The translations under genes were made by a program, and so were the position numbers. From contig CAYFZZ010000084.1 of NCBI GenBank assembly GCA_964347545.1, positions 1-40,171 of the forward strand: DNA of 40,171 bases, written 5' to 3'. Source of the DNA: CS4-C045 sp964347545 (GTDB lineage: Bacteria > Planctomycetota > Planctomycetia > Pirellulales > UBA7805). Each line of letters starts with the position of its first letter. Position 1 is the stretch's first letter. A model generated the notes under the pieces. The model was not told the DNA's origin. It ran no database searches and saw only the letters and a list, made by a program, of their open reading frames with translations. This document shows, piece by piece, positions 8,761-16,902 of the stretch.

Positions 8761-9609
8761 ATGGACCAACCATTACATTTTGTTTCCGGCCTTCCCCGCA
8801 GCGGTTCCACGCTGTTGATGAACGTGTTGGGCCAAAATCCCGCGTTGCACGTGACGCCCACCAGCGGGCTGGTCCACTTGATGCGACACGTGATCGACCG
8901 CTGGCCCCAATCGAAAGAATTCCGCAGTCAGGGGCTGGAGCATGTGAAGCCGCGGGTGTTGAGCGGGTTGCGCGGGCTGTTGTATGGGTTTTACGAGAAA
9001 CCCTTGGCGGAGGGCCAGACGGTTTTCGACAAGTCGCGGGGGTGGTTGCAGTACATCGAACCGCTGGAGGAAATCCTGGGCCGTCGGGTGAAGCTGATTA
9101 CCATGGTCCGCGACGTGCGGGCGATCGCTGCCTCGTTTGAAAAATTGTATCGCAGCCGCGGTATCGAATATCGTGTGCCGCGTGGCCGAGCGGCTCAGCA
9201 GACAGCGACCACCGAACAGCGAGCTCGGCACCTGCTGGCCCCTAACCAGGTCATCGGCCGTTCGTTGTGGCGCGTGCGGGATGCCCTCCAGCGTTGCCCG
9301 GACCGTTTGTTGATCATTCCCTATCGCCACTTTACGTCCCATCCCCGCGAGACGCTGGCCACAATCGAGCACACCTTTGGTTTGCCCCCTGGCGACTACG
9401 ATCCGGACCACGTGGTGCAAGTGACGCACGAGGACGACAACCACCATGGCCGACGCTTGCATCAAATTCGGCCCCAGATCGAGACGCCGCCCCCCCAGCC
9501 GTGGCAGGGCATTCTGCCCGACAGCCTCGCGGATGAACTGGCGGAAGCCTACGCCGATCTGAACGCCTTGGCGGCGGGCGCGATCGTCGACGATGGGGCA
9601 CCGACGTGA
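8761..9609 (+). CDS. Sulfotransferase family protein
   Basis: The 282-residue protein opens with FVSGLPRSGSTLLMNVL (residues 7-23), the 5'-phosphosulfate loop that binds PAPS in sulfotransferases. The central region has MVRDVRAIAASFEKL, matching the family's R-D-P/V-R-x-x-x-x-S 3'-phosphate site. Later IIPYRHFTSHPRETLATI resembles the usual end of the fold. The likely reaction is transfer of sulfate from PAPS to an unknown hydroxyl or amine acceptor in the cytoplasm. The start is the ATG at 8761 with CGAGG upstream; it lies 17 bases after the kinase gene and 9 bases before the ATP-grasp gene, which suggests joint transcription with the latter. Confidence 0.88.
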   Translation: MDQPLHFVSGLPRSGSTLLMNVLGQNPALHVTPTSGLVHLMRHVIDRWPQSKEFRSQGLEHVKPRVLSGLRGLLYGFYEKPLAEGQTVFDKSRGWLQYIEPLEEILGRRVKLITMVRDVRAIAASFEKLYRSRGIEYRVPRGRAAQQTATTEQRARHLLAPNQVIGRSLWRVRDALQRCPDRLLIIPYRHFTSHPRETLATIEHTFGLPPGDYDPDHVVQVTHEDDNHHGRRLHQIRPQIETPPPQPWQGILPDSLADELAEAYADLNALAAGAIVDDGAPT

Positions 9610-9618
9610 CCCGATGTC

Positions 9619-11016
9619 ATGACCTACCGCATCGATCCCCGCTCAACTGTCGACTTTCATCACCGCCTGGCCGCGGCCCTGCCCGCCCGGGAAGATCAAT
9701 ACGCCACATCGCTCGCAGCCGCCAACCGCGAAATGCGCCGCCAGCGGATTTCCCTGCAAGCAGACAAGCCGCTGGAGGTCGCCCTTTCTGCCCTGCTTCT
9801 GGCGGAGGCGGACGAACAGCAGCTCTGCCGGCTGGCCCAACAGATGCACGCCCTGGTGGAACACGTGCTGGACTTGCTGATTGCCCAGCCCGAGCGGCTG
9901 GCGCACTACTTTCCCGACCAGCGACGGATCTTCCCCTTCCTGGCCAAGACGGCAGGTCTCTCCTCCTGGCAGGTCCTCTCGCGGTATGACGCCGCCGTGT
10001 GCGCCGACGGCCGGCTGAAGATCATGGAGCTGAACACGGCCTGCCCGGGCGCCTTTCTCGTCTCGGAAGCCGTCTCCCAGTCCACCGCACAAGGTTTGGC
10101 GCGGATGAACCGTGACCTGATCGATCTGGACCCGATGCGGGTGGGCACGGTTGTGCCGGACCACCTGCGGGACGCCCTTCTGGAAATCGAGGAGGCGTCT
10201 GGGATCGAGCAGGGGACGATCGGCGTGCTGACCGACGAGAACGAATTGACTTTTGAGCTGAAACAGCTGGCGGATGCCTTGGAGGCATGTGGCCGGCAAG
10301 CGGTCGTCACCGACGCTCGCCGCTTGCAACTCCGGGACGGCCGGCTGTTCTCCGACGACCAGTACTTGTCTTTGGTCTACAACAAATTCCGAATCAGCAC
10401 TCCCGGTAGTCCTTATCACTGCTGGCGCGAGGGCTTTGAAAGTCGCTACGCGGCCTTCCTCGAAGCTCAACAAGCCGGCCAGGTGGTTTCCGTCAACAAT
10501 CTGGCTGGCCTGGCCCTGGGCGAAAACAAAGCCCTCCTGGCCGCCCTGCATGACCCGGCGCTGCAGCAGGACCTGACGGACGACCAGCGGCAGTTGGTGC
10601 GGGACCACGTCCTCTGGACGGCGCGGTTGGCGGATGCCGAGATGGAATTCCAGGGTGAACCGATCGATCTTCTGCCGACCGTCAGGCGGGACCGCCACCG
10701 CTTTGTGATCAAGCCTGCCAATGAAGGCCGTGGCTTCGGGGTGGTGATTGGCAAATACTGCAGTCAGCAGGAGTGGGACGCCGCTTGTCAACTGCAGGAA
10801 AATGTGCCGCAGGTCGTCCAGGAGTTCGCCGAAACGCTGACCTTCCCGGTGGTCAGCCACCGCGGCGGCCGGGTGCATGCCGATCCGATGTACCTCACCC
10901 TGGGTCTGGGTATCCTGGCCGGGCGTTATGACGGCCTGGTTTCTCGGATTTCCACCAATCCCGTGACCAATGTCGCTCGAGAAGGGTTTGGCCAGGCGGT
11001 GTTTGTCCGAGCCTAA
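9619..11016 (+). CDS. ATP-grasp-like protein (circularly permuted / glutathionylspermidine synthase-like)
   Basis: The 465-residue protein shows ATP-grasp features late in the chain: FVIKPANEGRGFGVVIG at about residues 362-378, preceded by NNLAGLALGENKALLAAL at 293-310. Both resemble the nucleotide-binding strands of circularly permuted ATP-grasp ligases. KIMELNTACPGAF near 134-146 recalls the E-x-N motif of the glutathionylspermidine synthase group. The likely chemistry is ATP-driven amide-bond formation via an acyl phosphate, with unknown substrates. It starts 9 bases after the sulfotransferase stop and overlaps the convergent neighbour by four bases at its stop. The fold call is firmer than any specific enzyme name. 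Confidence 0.62.
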   Translation: MTYRIDPRSTVDFHHRLAAALPAREDQYATSLAAANREMRRQRISLQADKPLEVALSALLLAEADEQQLCRLAQQMHALVEHVLDLLIAQPERLAHYFPDQRRIFPFLAKTAGLSSWQVLSRYDAAVCADGRLKIMELNTACPGAFLVSEAVSQSTAQGLARMNRDLIDLDPMRVGTVVPDHLRDALLEIEEASGIEQGTIGVLTDENELTFELKQLADALEACGRQAVVTDARRLQLRDGRLFSDDQYLSLVYNKFRISTPGSPYHCWREGFESRYAAFLEAQQAGQVVSVNNLAGLALGENKALLAALHDPALQQDLTDDQRQLVRDHVLWTARLADAEMEFQGEPIDLLPTVRRDRHRFVIKPANEGRGFGVVIGKYCSQQEWDAACQLQENVPQVVQEFAETLTFPVVSHRGGRVHADPMYLTLGLGILAGRYDGLVSRISTNPVTNVAREGFGQAVFVRA

Positions 11017-11453
11017 ACCGAGACGCCCCACTCCTGCAGCCGCCGGGCCAGCTCGCCCTCGCGCAACGCCTGCACAAACTCTTGCTCGTCCGCATAAACC
11101 ACGTGGCTTAAAAACTTAACCGCCCAGTTATGGCTCAAGGGGCTAATCGTGACGACCACCCGCCCGTGCCGATGTGCCTCCCACATCTCGATGGCGGTTC
11201 CCATGGAAGCTTCCGGGAGGACGGCCAAGACGACGTCCACCTGGCTGCACATGCGATTGTGTTTCAGGAACACCTCGCGGGCCTGGGGATCACCGTATTC
11301 CAGCGAATTGGCATGATCGGCCAGCGGATCGTAGACATCGGCCTGGGGGAGGAACCGCACCAGCAAATCCTTGATCCGGCCTCGGTAATGTTGATCGTGC
11401 AAAGCCGGGCCGCGATGGGATCCCTGCATGATGCCTGCCAGAAAAATCTTCAT
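11013..11453 (-). CDS. Nucleoside 2-deoxyribosyltransferase-like protein
   Basis: This 146-residue protein begins MKIFLAGIMQGS, the first strand and loop of the nucleoside 2-deoxyribosyltransferase fold. It continues with QVDVVLAVLPEASMGTAIEM, where a Glu after an MGTA turn fits the catalytic position, and HRHGRVVVTISPL fits the next strand. Known members move deoxyribose between bases or hydrolyse nucleotides; the substrate here is unknown. The ATG at 11453 has GGAGGG at a good distance on the minus strand, so the two codons upstream in frame are not used. Its TAG and the TAA of the convergent ATP-grasp gene share the bases CTAA. Confidence 0.7.
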   Translation of the reverse strand: MKIFLAGIMQGSHRGPALHDQHYRGRIKDLLVRFLPQADVYDPLADHANSLEYGDPQAREVFLKHNRMCSQVDVVLAVLPEASMGTAIEMWEAHRHGRVVVTISPLSHNWAVKFLSHVVYADEQEFVQALREGELARRLQEWGVSV

Positions 11454-11584
11454 GCTTGCCACCCTCCGCGCCCCGCGTCACAATGCCAGGAATCCGCAGT
11501 CCCGAGGCCTTGCTGGTCCGGGCGACTGTAGCACGCCTCAGCCGGGGGTGTCCACCGGCGGCCCACCGCGACCGACCTGCAGGG

Positions 11585-12838
11585 ATGAGCAACCATAAAA
11601 AATCGCAAAGATCCCGAGCTGGCTCGGCCCACCCAGGCGACCGCTTGCCCCCGCCCGACCTGGACCGCGCTCTGCGTCTGGTCATGCAGTTGATGGCCCT
11701 GGAAGGGCCCAGCGGTCGCGAAGGGCCGGTGGTGCAGTTTGTCACCGACCAGCTGTTGCGGGCCGGCGCAGAGGCGGGGGCCATCCGCACGGACCGAGCT
11801 CACCAGCGGACGTCCCGGGGCGGAGAAACCGGCAACCTCAGTTTTCGCCTTCCCGGCAACCGCCGCGGGCCCCGCCGCCTGCTGATGGCGCACCTGGACA
11901 CGGTACCGCTGTGCGTGGGAGCTCGACCCGTCCGCCGGGGTGATCGCATCGTGTCGGCCGATGCTCAAACCGGGCTGGGGGCAGACAACCGAGCGGGTGT
12001 GGCCGTGGTGCTCAATACGGCCCTCGAAATCCTGGCTGGCCAACTCCCCCATCCTCCCCTCACCTTCTTCTGGCCGGTGCAGGAAGAGATCGGCTTGCAG
12101 GGCGCGCGGCATGCCGAGCTGAACTTGCTGGGCCGACCCGGTTTGGCATTCAACTTTGACGGAGGGGCCCCCGAAAAGCTGACCATCGGCGCTACGGGCG
12201 GCTACCGCATGACCATCCGCGTCACCGGCGTGGCCAGCCATGCGGGCGGCGCGCCGGAGTATGGGGTCAGCGCGATTGCCATTGCCGGACTGGCCATTGC
12301 CGATCTGCAGCGCCGCGGCTGGCACGGCGCCATTCGTAAAGGGGGCCGACGCGGCACCTGCAACGTCGGGGTTATCCAGGGCGGCACGGCGACCAACGTG
12401 GTCAGCGAGGAGGTGGTCCTCCAGGCCGAGGCCCGCAGCCACAGCCCTGCCTTTCGGCAGCAAATCGTCCGTCAGATCGAAAAGTCGTTTCGGCAGGCGG
12501 CCGCGGGAGTGAAAAACGTCCTGGGGACCCCTGGCCAGGTGGCCTGCCAAGGAAAGCTGGACTACGAATCCTTTCGGCTCAAAAAAAGCGAACCTTGCGT
12601 GCGGATCGCCGAGGCTGCCGTGCGGTCGGAAGGCGGGCAGCCGATCCATTTTGTCTCGAACGGCGGGGTGGACGCCAACTGGACCACCGCCCGGGGGATT
12701 CCCACCGTCACCCTGGGCTGCGGGCAGTTGCGACAGCACACACGGGAGGAACAGCTGGACGTGCCTTCCTTTGGCCAGGCATGTAAAATTGCCCTGCGGC
12801 TGGCCACCGGGTGGCCGAGCTCGGGTAAGGGGGGGTGA
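11585..12838 (+). CDS. M20 family metallopeptidase (PepT-like)
   Basis: The 417-residue zinc hydrolase shows the M20 metal-site sequence order: LLMAHLDTVP (first His and Asp), GLGADNRAGVAVVL (bridging Asp), FWPVQEEIGLQGA (catalytic and ligand Glu), FNFDGG (further Asp), and a late QHTREE (last His). A dimerisation-type insert is visible between them (TIRVTGVASHAG to TNVVSE). It probably removes N-terminal residues from small peptides in the cytoplasm, as tripeptidase T does. The start at 11585 has only a close AGGG; the frame opens earlier but the upstream part looks non-coding. The first 25 residues are basic and not conserved-looking. Confidence 0.87.
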   Translation: MSNHKKSQRSRAGSAHPGDRLPPPDLDRALRLVMQLMALEGPSGREGPVVQFVTDQLLRAGAEAGAIRTDRAHQRTSRGGETGNLSFRLPGNRRGPRRLLMAHLDTVPLCVGARPVRRGDRIVSADAQTGLGADNRAGVAVVLNTALEILAGQLPHPPLTFFWPVQEEIGLQGARHAELNLLGRPGLAFNFDGGAPEKLTIGATGGYRMTIRVTGVASHAGGAPEYGVSAIAIAGLAIADLQRRGWHGAIRKGGRRGTCNVGVIQGGTATNVVSEEVVLQAEARSHSPAFRQQIVRQIEKSFRQAAAGVKNVLGTPGQVACQGKLDYESFRLKKSEPCVRIAEAAVRSEGGQPIHFVSNGGVDANWTTARGIPTVTLGCGQLRQHTREEQLDVPSFGQACKIALRLATGWPSSGKGG

Positions 12839-12949
12839 TCAACGGCCAAAGGGGCGCGGGGGGAACCACCAGGTCGGCTCCCTTCCCCCCAGAGACGCAT
12901 CCCCCCCTGGGCAGACCCACCGACCAGGGACCACGCTTTCGGGAAACGC

Positions 12950-13249
12950 ATGGAACTTGACGACGAAGTTTGCCTCTGTTTTCACGTCACCAAACGGAAG
13001 GTGCTCAACTACCTCCGCGTGGCGCGGCCACGTGCGGTGAGTCAGTTGAGCGACTGTTATGGGGCGGGGACGGGATGCGGCTGGTGCCGCAGCTATCTGC
13101 GACACCTGTTTGACCAGGTGGTGGGGCAGAGCGAGTTGGTCGAGGACGAGCCGACGGCCGAGCAGCATGCGGCGGCGCGGTCGCAGTACGTCCGCGGCGG
13201 GGGGGGCACGCCCCCCCCGGGTGCCACGCCGATCGACGAGGACTCGTGA
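12950..13249 (+). CDS. BFD-like [2Fe-2S]-binding protein
   Basis: The 99-residue protein has C8-x-C10 near the start (EVCLCFHVT) and C43-x2-C46 later (GTGCGWCRSYL), the four-Cys arrangement of the bacterioferritin-associated ferredoxin fold. A helix between them (KRKVLNYLRVARPRAVSQLSD) fits the family. BFD proteins pass electrons to bacterioferritin or occur as domains in nitrite reductases and NifU. Here it stands alone and no ferritin gene is nearby. The C-terminal 35 residues are an acidic then Gly/Pro-rich tail absent from E. coli BFD. No strong ribosome site precedes the ATG. Confidence 0.82.
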   Translation: MELDDEVCLCFHVTKRKVLNYLRVARPRAVSQLSDCYGAGTGCGWCRSYLRHLFDQVVGQSELVEDEPTAEQHAAARSQYVRGGGGTPPPGATPIDEDS

Positions 13250-13423
13250 CCCATCCCCAGCACATCTCCCCGCCGCCTCCCCGCTCGGTCAGCCGCGCTT
13301 GGGCGCTGCGGCCCCCCCGAGTGCCGGCGGCAGGGGGGCAGCTACTAGCCCCCTGCCCCTGCATCCGCTAAGATACGCCATCGCTGGGGTCGAGGCCGGC
13401 TTTGCAACCCACAGGATCGCACG

Positions 13424-13744
13424 ATGGCACGCAAGACAGTCAGTATCAAAGGAAAACGGGCGGAAGCAGAGGCCGCCGCCAAGGCCAAGAAGAAGCCAAA
13501 AAAGAAGGTCGGTACGGCGGCCACCAAGGCCGGGGGCCCGGCCAAGCGGAAGAGCCGAACCAAAGCGGCCCCGGAAGTTCGCCTGAAGGCCTTCTGGGGC
13601 GTGTTTAATCAGTCGCTGAAAAGGGTGGCCCTGTACGAATACAGCCAGCGCCGCCAGGCCGACAAAAAGGCGGAGGAATTGGAGGAAAAGCAGAGCACTC
13701 CCCACTTCGTCCAGCTGGTCAAAGAAGTCATCCAAGAGGAGTAA
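13424..13744 (+). CDS. Lys/Ala-rich basic protein of unknown function
   Basis: A 106-residue protein. Residues 1-50 are rich in Lys, Ala and Arg (KRAEAEAAAKAKKKPKKKVG and following), resembling histone-H1-like tails. Residues 51-106 form a compact, ordered-looking part (VRLKAFWGVFNQSLKRVALYEYSQRRQADKKAEELEEKQ), probably helical, ending in an amphipathic stretch (FVQLVKEVIQEE). The basic tail suggests nucleic acid binding, but this is inference. A TAAGAT box at 13369 could be its -10 element. It stands alone before a 418-base gap. Confidence 0.7.
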   Translation: MARKTVSIKGKRAEAEAAAKAKKKPKKKVGTAATKAGGPAKRKSRTKAAPEVRLKAFWGVFNQSLKRVALYEYSQRRQADKKAEELEEKQSTPHFVQLVKEVIQEE

Positions 13745-14162
13745 CCTGCACCGGCCGCGTGCGCGTCCGACCGGTCCGCGGGACCAGGGCCCCTTTTCCC
13801 CACGGGGGGTGGCCATTGTTGACCATCCCGGCGGGATACCGTTAGGCTGATGGGATGGTCCCCGTGCCGCCGTCCCGGCATGTCGCCCGGGCGCCGACAG
13901 GCTTTCCGCGGGGTCGAATCCACATACCCCCCCCGGGGGCGACCGGCCGCCAGAGGAAGGGGGGACCCCAAAAGAAGAGGGGACCTCAAAAGAAGAGGGG
14001 ACCAACGCGGGGGTGGTGGCGCGGGGGGCCCCGGCGGGTCGCACTGGTGGCGAGCCGTACCTGAGGATGGCTGGTCCACAATCCGCGTGCACCCACGATC
14101 CGCGGACAGATACGATATGTGGGCAGACACCGTCCACGGTCCAATACGGTTGAGGTAAGCCC
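13745..14162. other. Gene-free stretch upstream of the Hsp70 gene
   Basis: No credible gene is seen on either strand in these 418 bases; the open frames present have Arg/Gly/Pro-rich translations without conserved motifs. It contains the 18-base tandem repeat described separately and, near the end, TACGAT (14111-14116), a possible -10 box for the Hsp70 gene, whose ATG is preceded by TTGAGG. Confidence 0.5.
13961..14003. repeat. 18-bp tandem repeat, 2.4 copies
   Basis: Two adjoining 18-base units (13961-13978 and 13979-13996) differ at one position and are followed by a partial third (GGGGACC). Each unit reads GGGGACC, then C or T, C, then AAAAGAAGA. The unit length is a multiple of three, but no gene covers it. 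Confidence 0.85.
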
Positions 14163-15749
14163 ATGGAGTTTCAAGACGGCTTAACGGTCGGCATCGACCT
14201 GGGAACGACCTTTTCGACGCTGGCCTACTTGGACGAGGAAGGCACGCCGATCCCGGTCGAGAATGACGACGGCGATTGCGAGACGCCCAGCTTGATTCTG
14301 TTGGCGGCCACGGGCCACGTGATTGTGGGACCGAACCGGATGCGGGCTGCCATGGAAGATCCGCGGAACGTGATGGAACGCGTCAAGCGGCACATGGGGG
14401 AAACGGAAGACGATTTTGACCACGTTTTTGATGGCAAAAAGATCACTCCCGAATTCCTCTCGGCCTTGATCTTAAAAAAGCTGAAACAGGACGCCGAAAA
14501 GAAGCTGGGCAGAACCATCGGTAACGCGGTCATCACCGTCCCTTACTATTTCAACGACCTCCGCCGCAAAGCGACCCAGGACGCTGGCCGGATCGGCGGC
14601 TTGAATGTGATCGACATTGTCAACGAACCCACCGCGGCCACGCTGACCTACGCCTGGAAACATCACGAGCTGGGGGTGAGCCGGGGGAATGGCGATGCGC
14701 CCAAATCGGTGCTGGTCTTCGATCTGGGGGGCGGTACGTTCGATGCGACCGTGGTGCAGTACACGCCAACCCATTTCCACGTCCTGGCCACCGACGGCGA
14801 TGTGCATTTGGGAGGTGTCGACTGGAATGACCGGCTGCTGGAATACGTGGCGGAACAATTTACCAAGGAACATGGCAAGGACCCCCGCGAGTCGTCGGAA
14901 ACGGTCCAGCTGTTGCGGTACGAATGCGACCAGGCCAAGATTGCCCTCTCGGAAAACGAGAAAACCTCGGTCGCCTGCCGCTACCAGGGAAAATCGATGT
15001 CGACGGAGATCACACGGGGGCAGTTCGAGGAGATGACAGCCGACCTGGCTCAGCGCACCATCGACACCGTCGATCTGGTGCTGAAACAGAGCAAGGTCAA
15101 GGCGAGCGACCTGCACGCGTTGGTTCTGGTGGGCGGTTCGACGCTGATGCCGATCATTGGCCAGAGGCTGGAACAAGAATTTCAGATAAAACCGAATCGG
15201 GAATTGTCCCCCTACACGGCCGTGGCTCAGGGCGCCGCGCTGCATGCCGCCATCCTGGAGGCCAAGAACCGGGGTGAGGGGGGAGAGATGGCGGAAAAAC
15301 TGAAGAAGGCGCTGGCCCGCGTCCGCCAGGATGATGTCAACTCCCACGGCCTGGGCATGGTCGCTCGGGATCCCAATTCGGACAAGCAGCTGAACTTTGT
15401 GATGATCCCCCGCAACACGCAACTGCCGGTGGAAAAGCGACAAACGTTCGTCACCAATCAGGACGGCCAACGGCGGGTGCACGTGAAAGTGATCCAAGGC
15501 GAGGCGCCCGACCCGGTGGCCTGCGCTCAGATCGGCGACCTGTACATCCGCGATCTCCCGGAAGGCTTGCCCAAAGGCTCGCCGGTCGAAGTCATCTACT
15601 CCTTCGACGAAACCGGGCGGGTTCATATCCGCGCCGTCGACCAGACCAGCGGAAAGTCGGCCACGACGCAAATCGAACGCGCGGGCGCTCTGGACGACCA
15701 GCAGCTGGACGTGCTGACCCGTCTGGCCCAGGAATACCGGGTGGATTGA
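14163..15749 (+). CDS. Hsp70 family chaperone, short DnaK-like
   Basis: This 528-residue Hsp70 has all nucleotide-binding signatures: GIDLGTTFST (10-19), NEPTAA (154-159), DLGGGTFDATV (187-197) and VLVGGSTLMP (about 320). A beta substrate-binding domain follows (NTQLPVEKRQTFVTNQDGQ, VIYSFDETGRVHIRA). The chain stops soon after, so the helical lid and acidic tail of true DnaK (about 600-640 residues) are missing. It is therefore a DnaK paralogue that may hold clients without a full lid. The next gene, 29 bases downstream, encodes a J-like protein that could be its dedicated partner. ATG with TTGAGG upstream. Confidence 0.93.
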   Translation: MEFQDGLTVGIDLGTTFSTLAYLDEEGTPIPVENDDGDCETPSLILLAATGHVIVGPNRMRAAMEDPRNVMERVKRHMGETEDDFDHVFDGKKITPEFLSALILKKLKQDAEKKLGRTIGNAVITVPYYFNDLRRKATQDAGRIGGLNVIDIVNEPTAATLTYAWKHHELGVSRGNGDAPKSVLVFDLGGGTFDATVVQYTPTHFHVLATDGDVHLGGVDWNDRLLEYVAEQFTKEHGKDPRESSETVQLLRYECDQAKIALSENEKTSVACRYQGKSMSTEITRGQFEEMTADLAQRTIDTVDLVLKQSKVKASDLHALVLVGGSTLMPIIGQRLEQEFQIKPNRELSPYTAVAQGAALHAAILEAKNRGEGGEMAEKLKKALARVRQDDVNSHGLGMVARDPNSDKQLNFVMIPRNTQLPVEKRQTFVTNQDGQRRVHVKVIQGEAPDPVACAQIGDLYIRDLPEGLPKGSPVEVIYSFDETGRVHIRAVDQTSGKSATTQIERAGALDDQQLDVLTRLAQEYRVD

Positions 15750-15778
15750 CCGTCCGAACTCCACCCTCCCCACGTGCC

Positions 15779-16606
15779 ATGGCGGAAACCTTGGATGTCT
15801 ATCGCGACTGGCTGGGCGTCAAAGAAACGACGCGCCCGCTCGACTATTACCAGTTGCTGCGCCTGGAAGCATTTGACGATGACCAGGATCGTATCCGCCG
15901 CCACTATCGCAAACTGAACAGCCACGTCCGCAAGTTTGCCTCCGGATCTTACGCTCGGCAGTCGCAAGACCTGTTGAACGAGCTGGCCCGGGCCATGCTG
16001 TGTCTGACCGACCTGCAGCGGAAAGGCGAATACGACGAATCGCTGGGAAGGGTCAAGGTCGCCGAGGGCCCGGCACGCACCCTGGAACAAATCCTGGTGA
16101 AAAACGGGGTGGTCAACCCTGGCCAACTGGCGAAGGCTCAGCAATACGCCCGGGCCACCGGTTTCTCGCTCCGCGATGCCCTGGCTCAACAAAAACTGGC
16201 CCCCCCCGAAGTGCTCATGCAGGCCTACGCTCAATCGATCGGCCTCCCCTTTTTGAACCTGGCGGATATCACGATCGAGGAAGAGCTGTTTCGCAAGATC
16301 TCTGCCGTGTTGGCCCGCACCCATTCGGTGGCGCCCGTCATGATCGAAAACGGCCAACTCCTGCTGGCCTCACCCAATCCGCTCAATCTGCAGGTGGAAG
16401 AAGATCTCAAGCTGCGCCTGGGCATGCCCATTCGCATGGTGCTCTGCACACCCGCCGATATCCATCGCGTCATCAACGAACATTATCCGCGGGATGTGGC
16501 CAGTGCCGAACTGGCCAGCCGGGGGGTCGGGGACAGCCAGCCCTCCGGCCTGGAGAAGGTCTGGGAGCGGGTGAAGAAGTGGGTGGAGGAACACAACAAG
16601 AAGTGA
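15779..16606 (+). CDS. J-like domain fused to a type II secretion/MshEN N-domain
   Basis: The 275-residue protein has two parts. Residues 21-89 resemble a J-like helical domain (LDYYQLLRLEAFDDDQDRIR, then LLNELARAMLCLTDLQRKGEYD), but the HPD tripeptide needed to stimulate Hsp70 is absent. Residues 100-237 match the N-terminal domain of type II secretion and pilus ATPases (T2SSE_N/MshEN): TLEQILVKNGVVNPGQLAKA, GFSLRDALAQQ, YAQSIGLPFLNL, then the MIENGQLLLASPNPLNLQVEEDL strand-helix unit. There is no ATPase domain. The tail is an amphipathic helix (KVWERVKKWVEEHNKK). Its position after an Hsp70 gene suggests a joint role. MshEN domains can bind c-di-GMP, but the key LG residues are not clearly kept. 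Confidence 0.8.
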   Translation: MAETLDVYRDWLGVKETTRPLDYYQLLRLEAFDDDQDRIRRHYRKLNSHVRKFASGSYARQSQDLLNELARAMLCLTDLQRKGEYDESLGRVKVAEGPARTLEQILVKNGVVNPGQLAKAQQYARATGFSLRDALAQQKLAPPEVLMQAYAQSIGLPFLNLADITIEEELFRKISAVLARTHSVAPVMIENGQLLLASPNPLNLQVEEDLKLRLGMPIRMVLCTPADIHRVINEHYPRDVASAELASRGVGDSQPSGLEKVWERVKKWVEEHNKK

Positions 16607-16902
16607 AGGGGGCCGCGCGAACTGCCGGTGCCAGCTGCCACCGCAGCCTGTCCGCCCCATCGCTCGTCGGTCCCCAACCGATCCCATCCGCCACCGGCGA
16701 TCGCCGCGGGAACCGCCGAGAAACACCCCCAGGGCTCGCTGGGGAAACGGCTGAGCGGACAGTCCCCAGCGCCCGTCGCTGGCTATCGGCCGGCGGCAGC
16801 GGCTGCCAACCGACCACTCGTCCCCGGGAAAGCGTTCCCCCCGCCCTCGCGGGGCCCACCGGCTGACCGGACCCGCCCCGGGCAAGGGGGGGTCGAGCGG
16901 GG

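Noticed and set aside
13289..14164. A 291-residue minus-strand open frame
   Set aside because: It covers the Lys-rich gene in antisense and the repeat region, and its translation is Pro/Gly/Arg-rich without motifs.
14472..15773. A 433-residue minus-strand open frame
   Set aside because: It is antisense to the Hsp70 gene, whose signatures are complete.
15779..16606. Calling the gene dnaJ
   Set aside because: There is no HPD motif and no Gly/Phe or zinc region; most of the protein is a T2SSE_N domain, so only a J-like label is supported.
16607..16902. A gene or RNA in the 296-base gap between the convergent J-like and ABC genes
   Set aside because: Open frames here give Pro/Arg-rich translations, and no convincing hairpin with a T-run or tRNA-like fold was seen.
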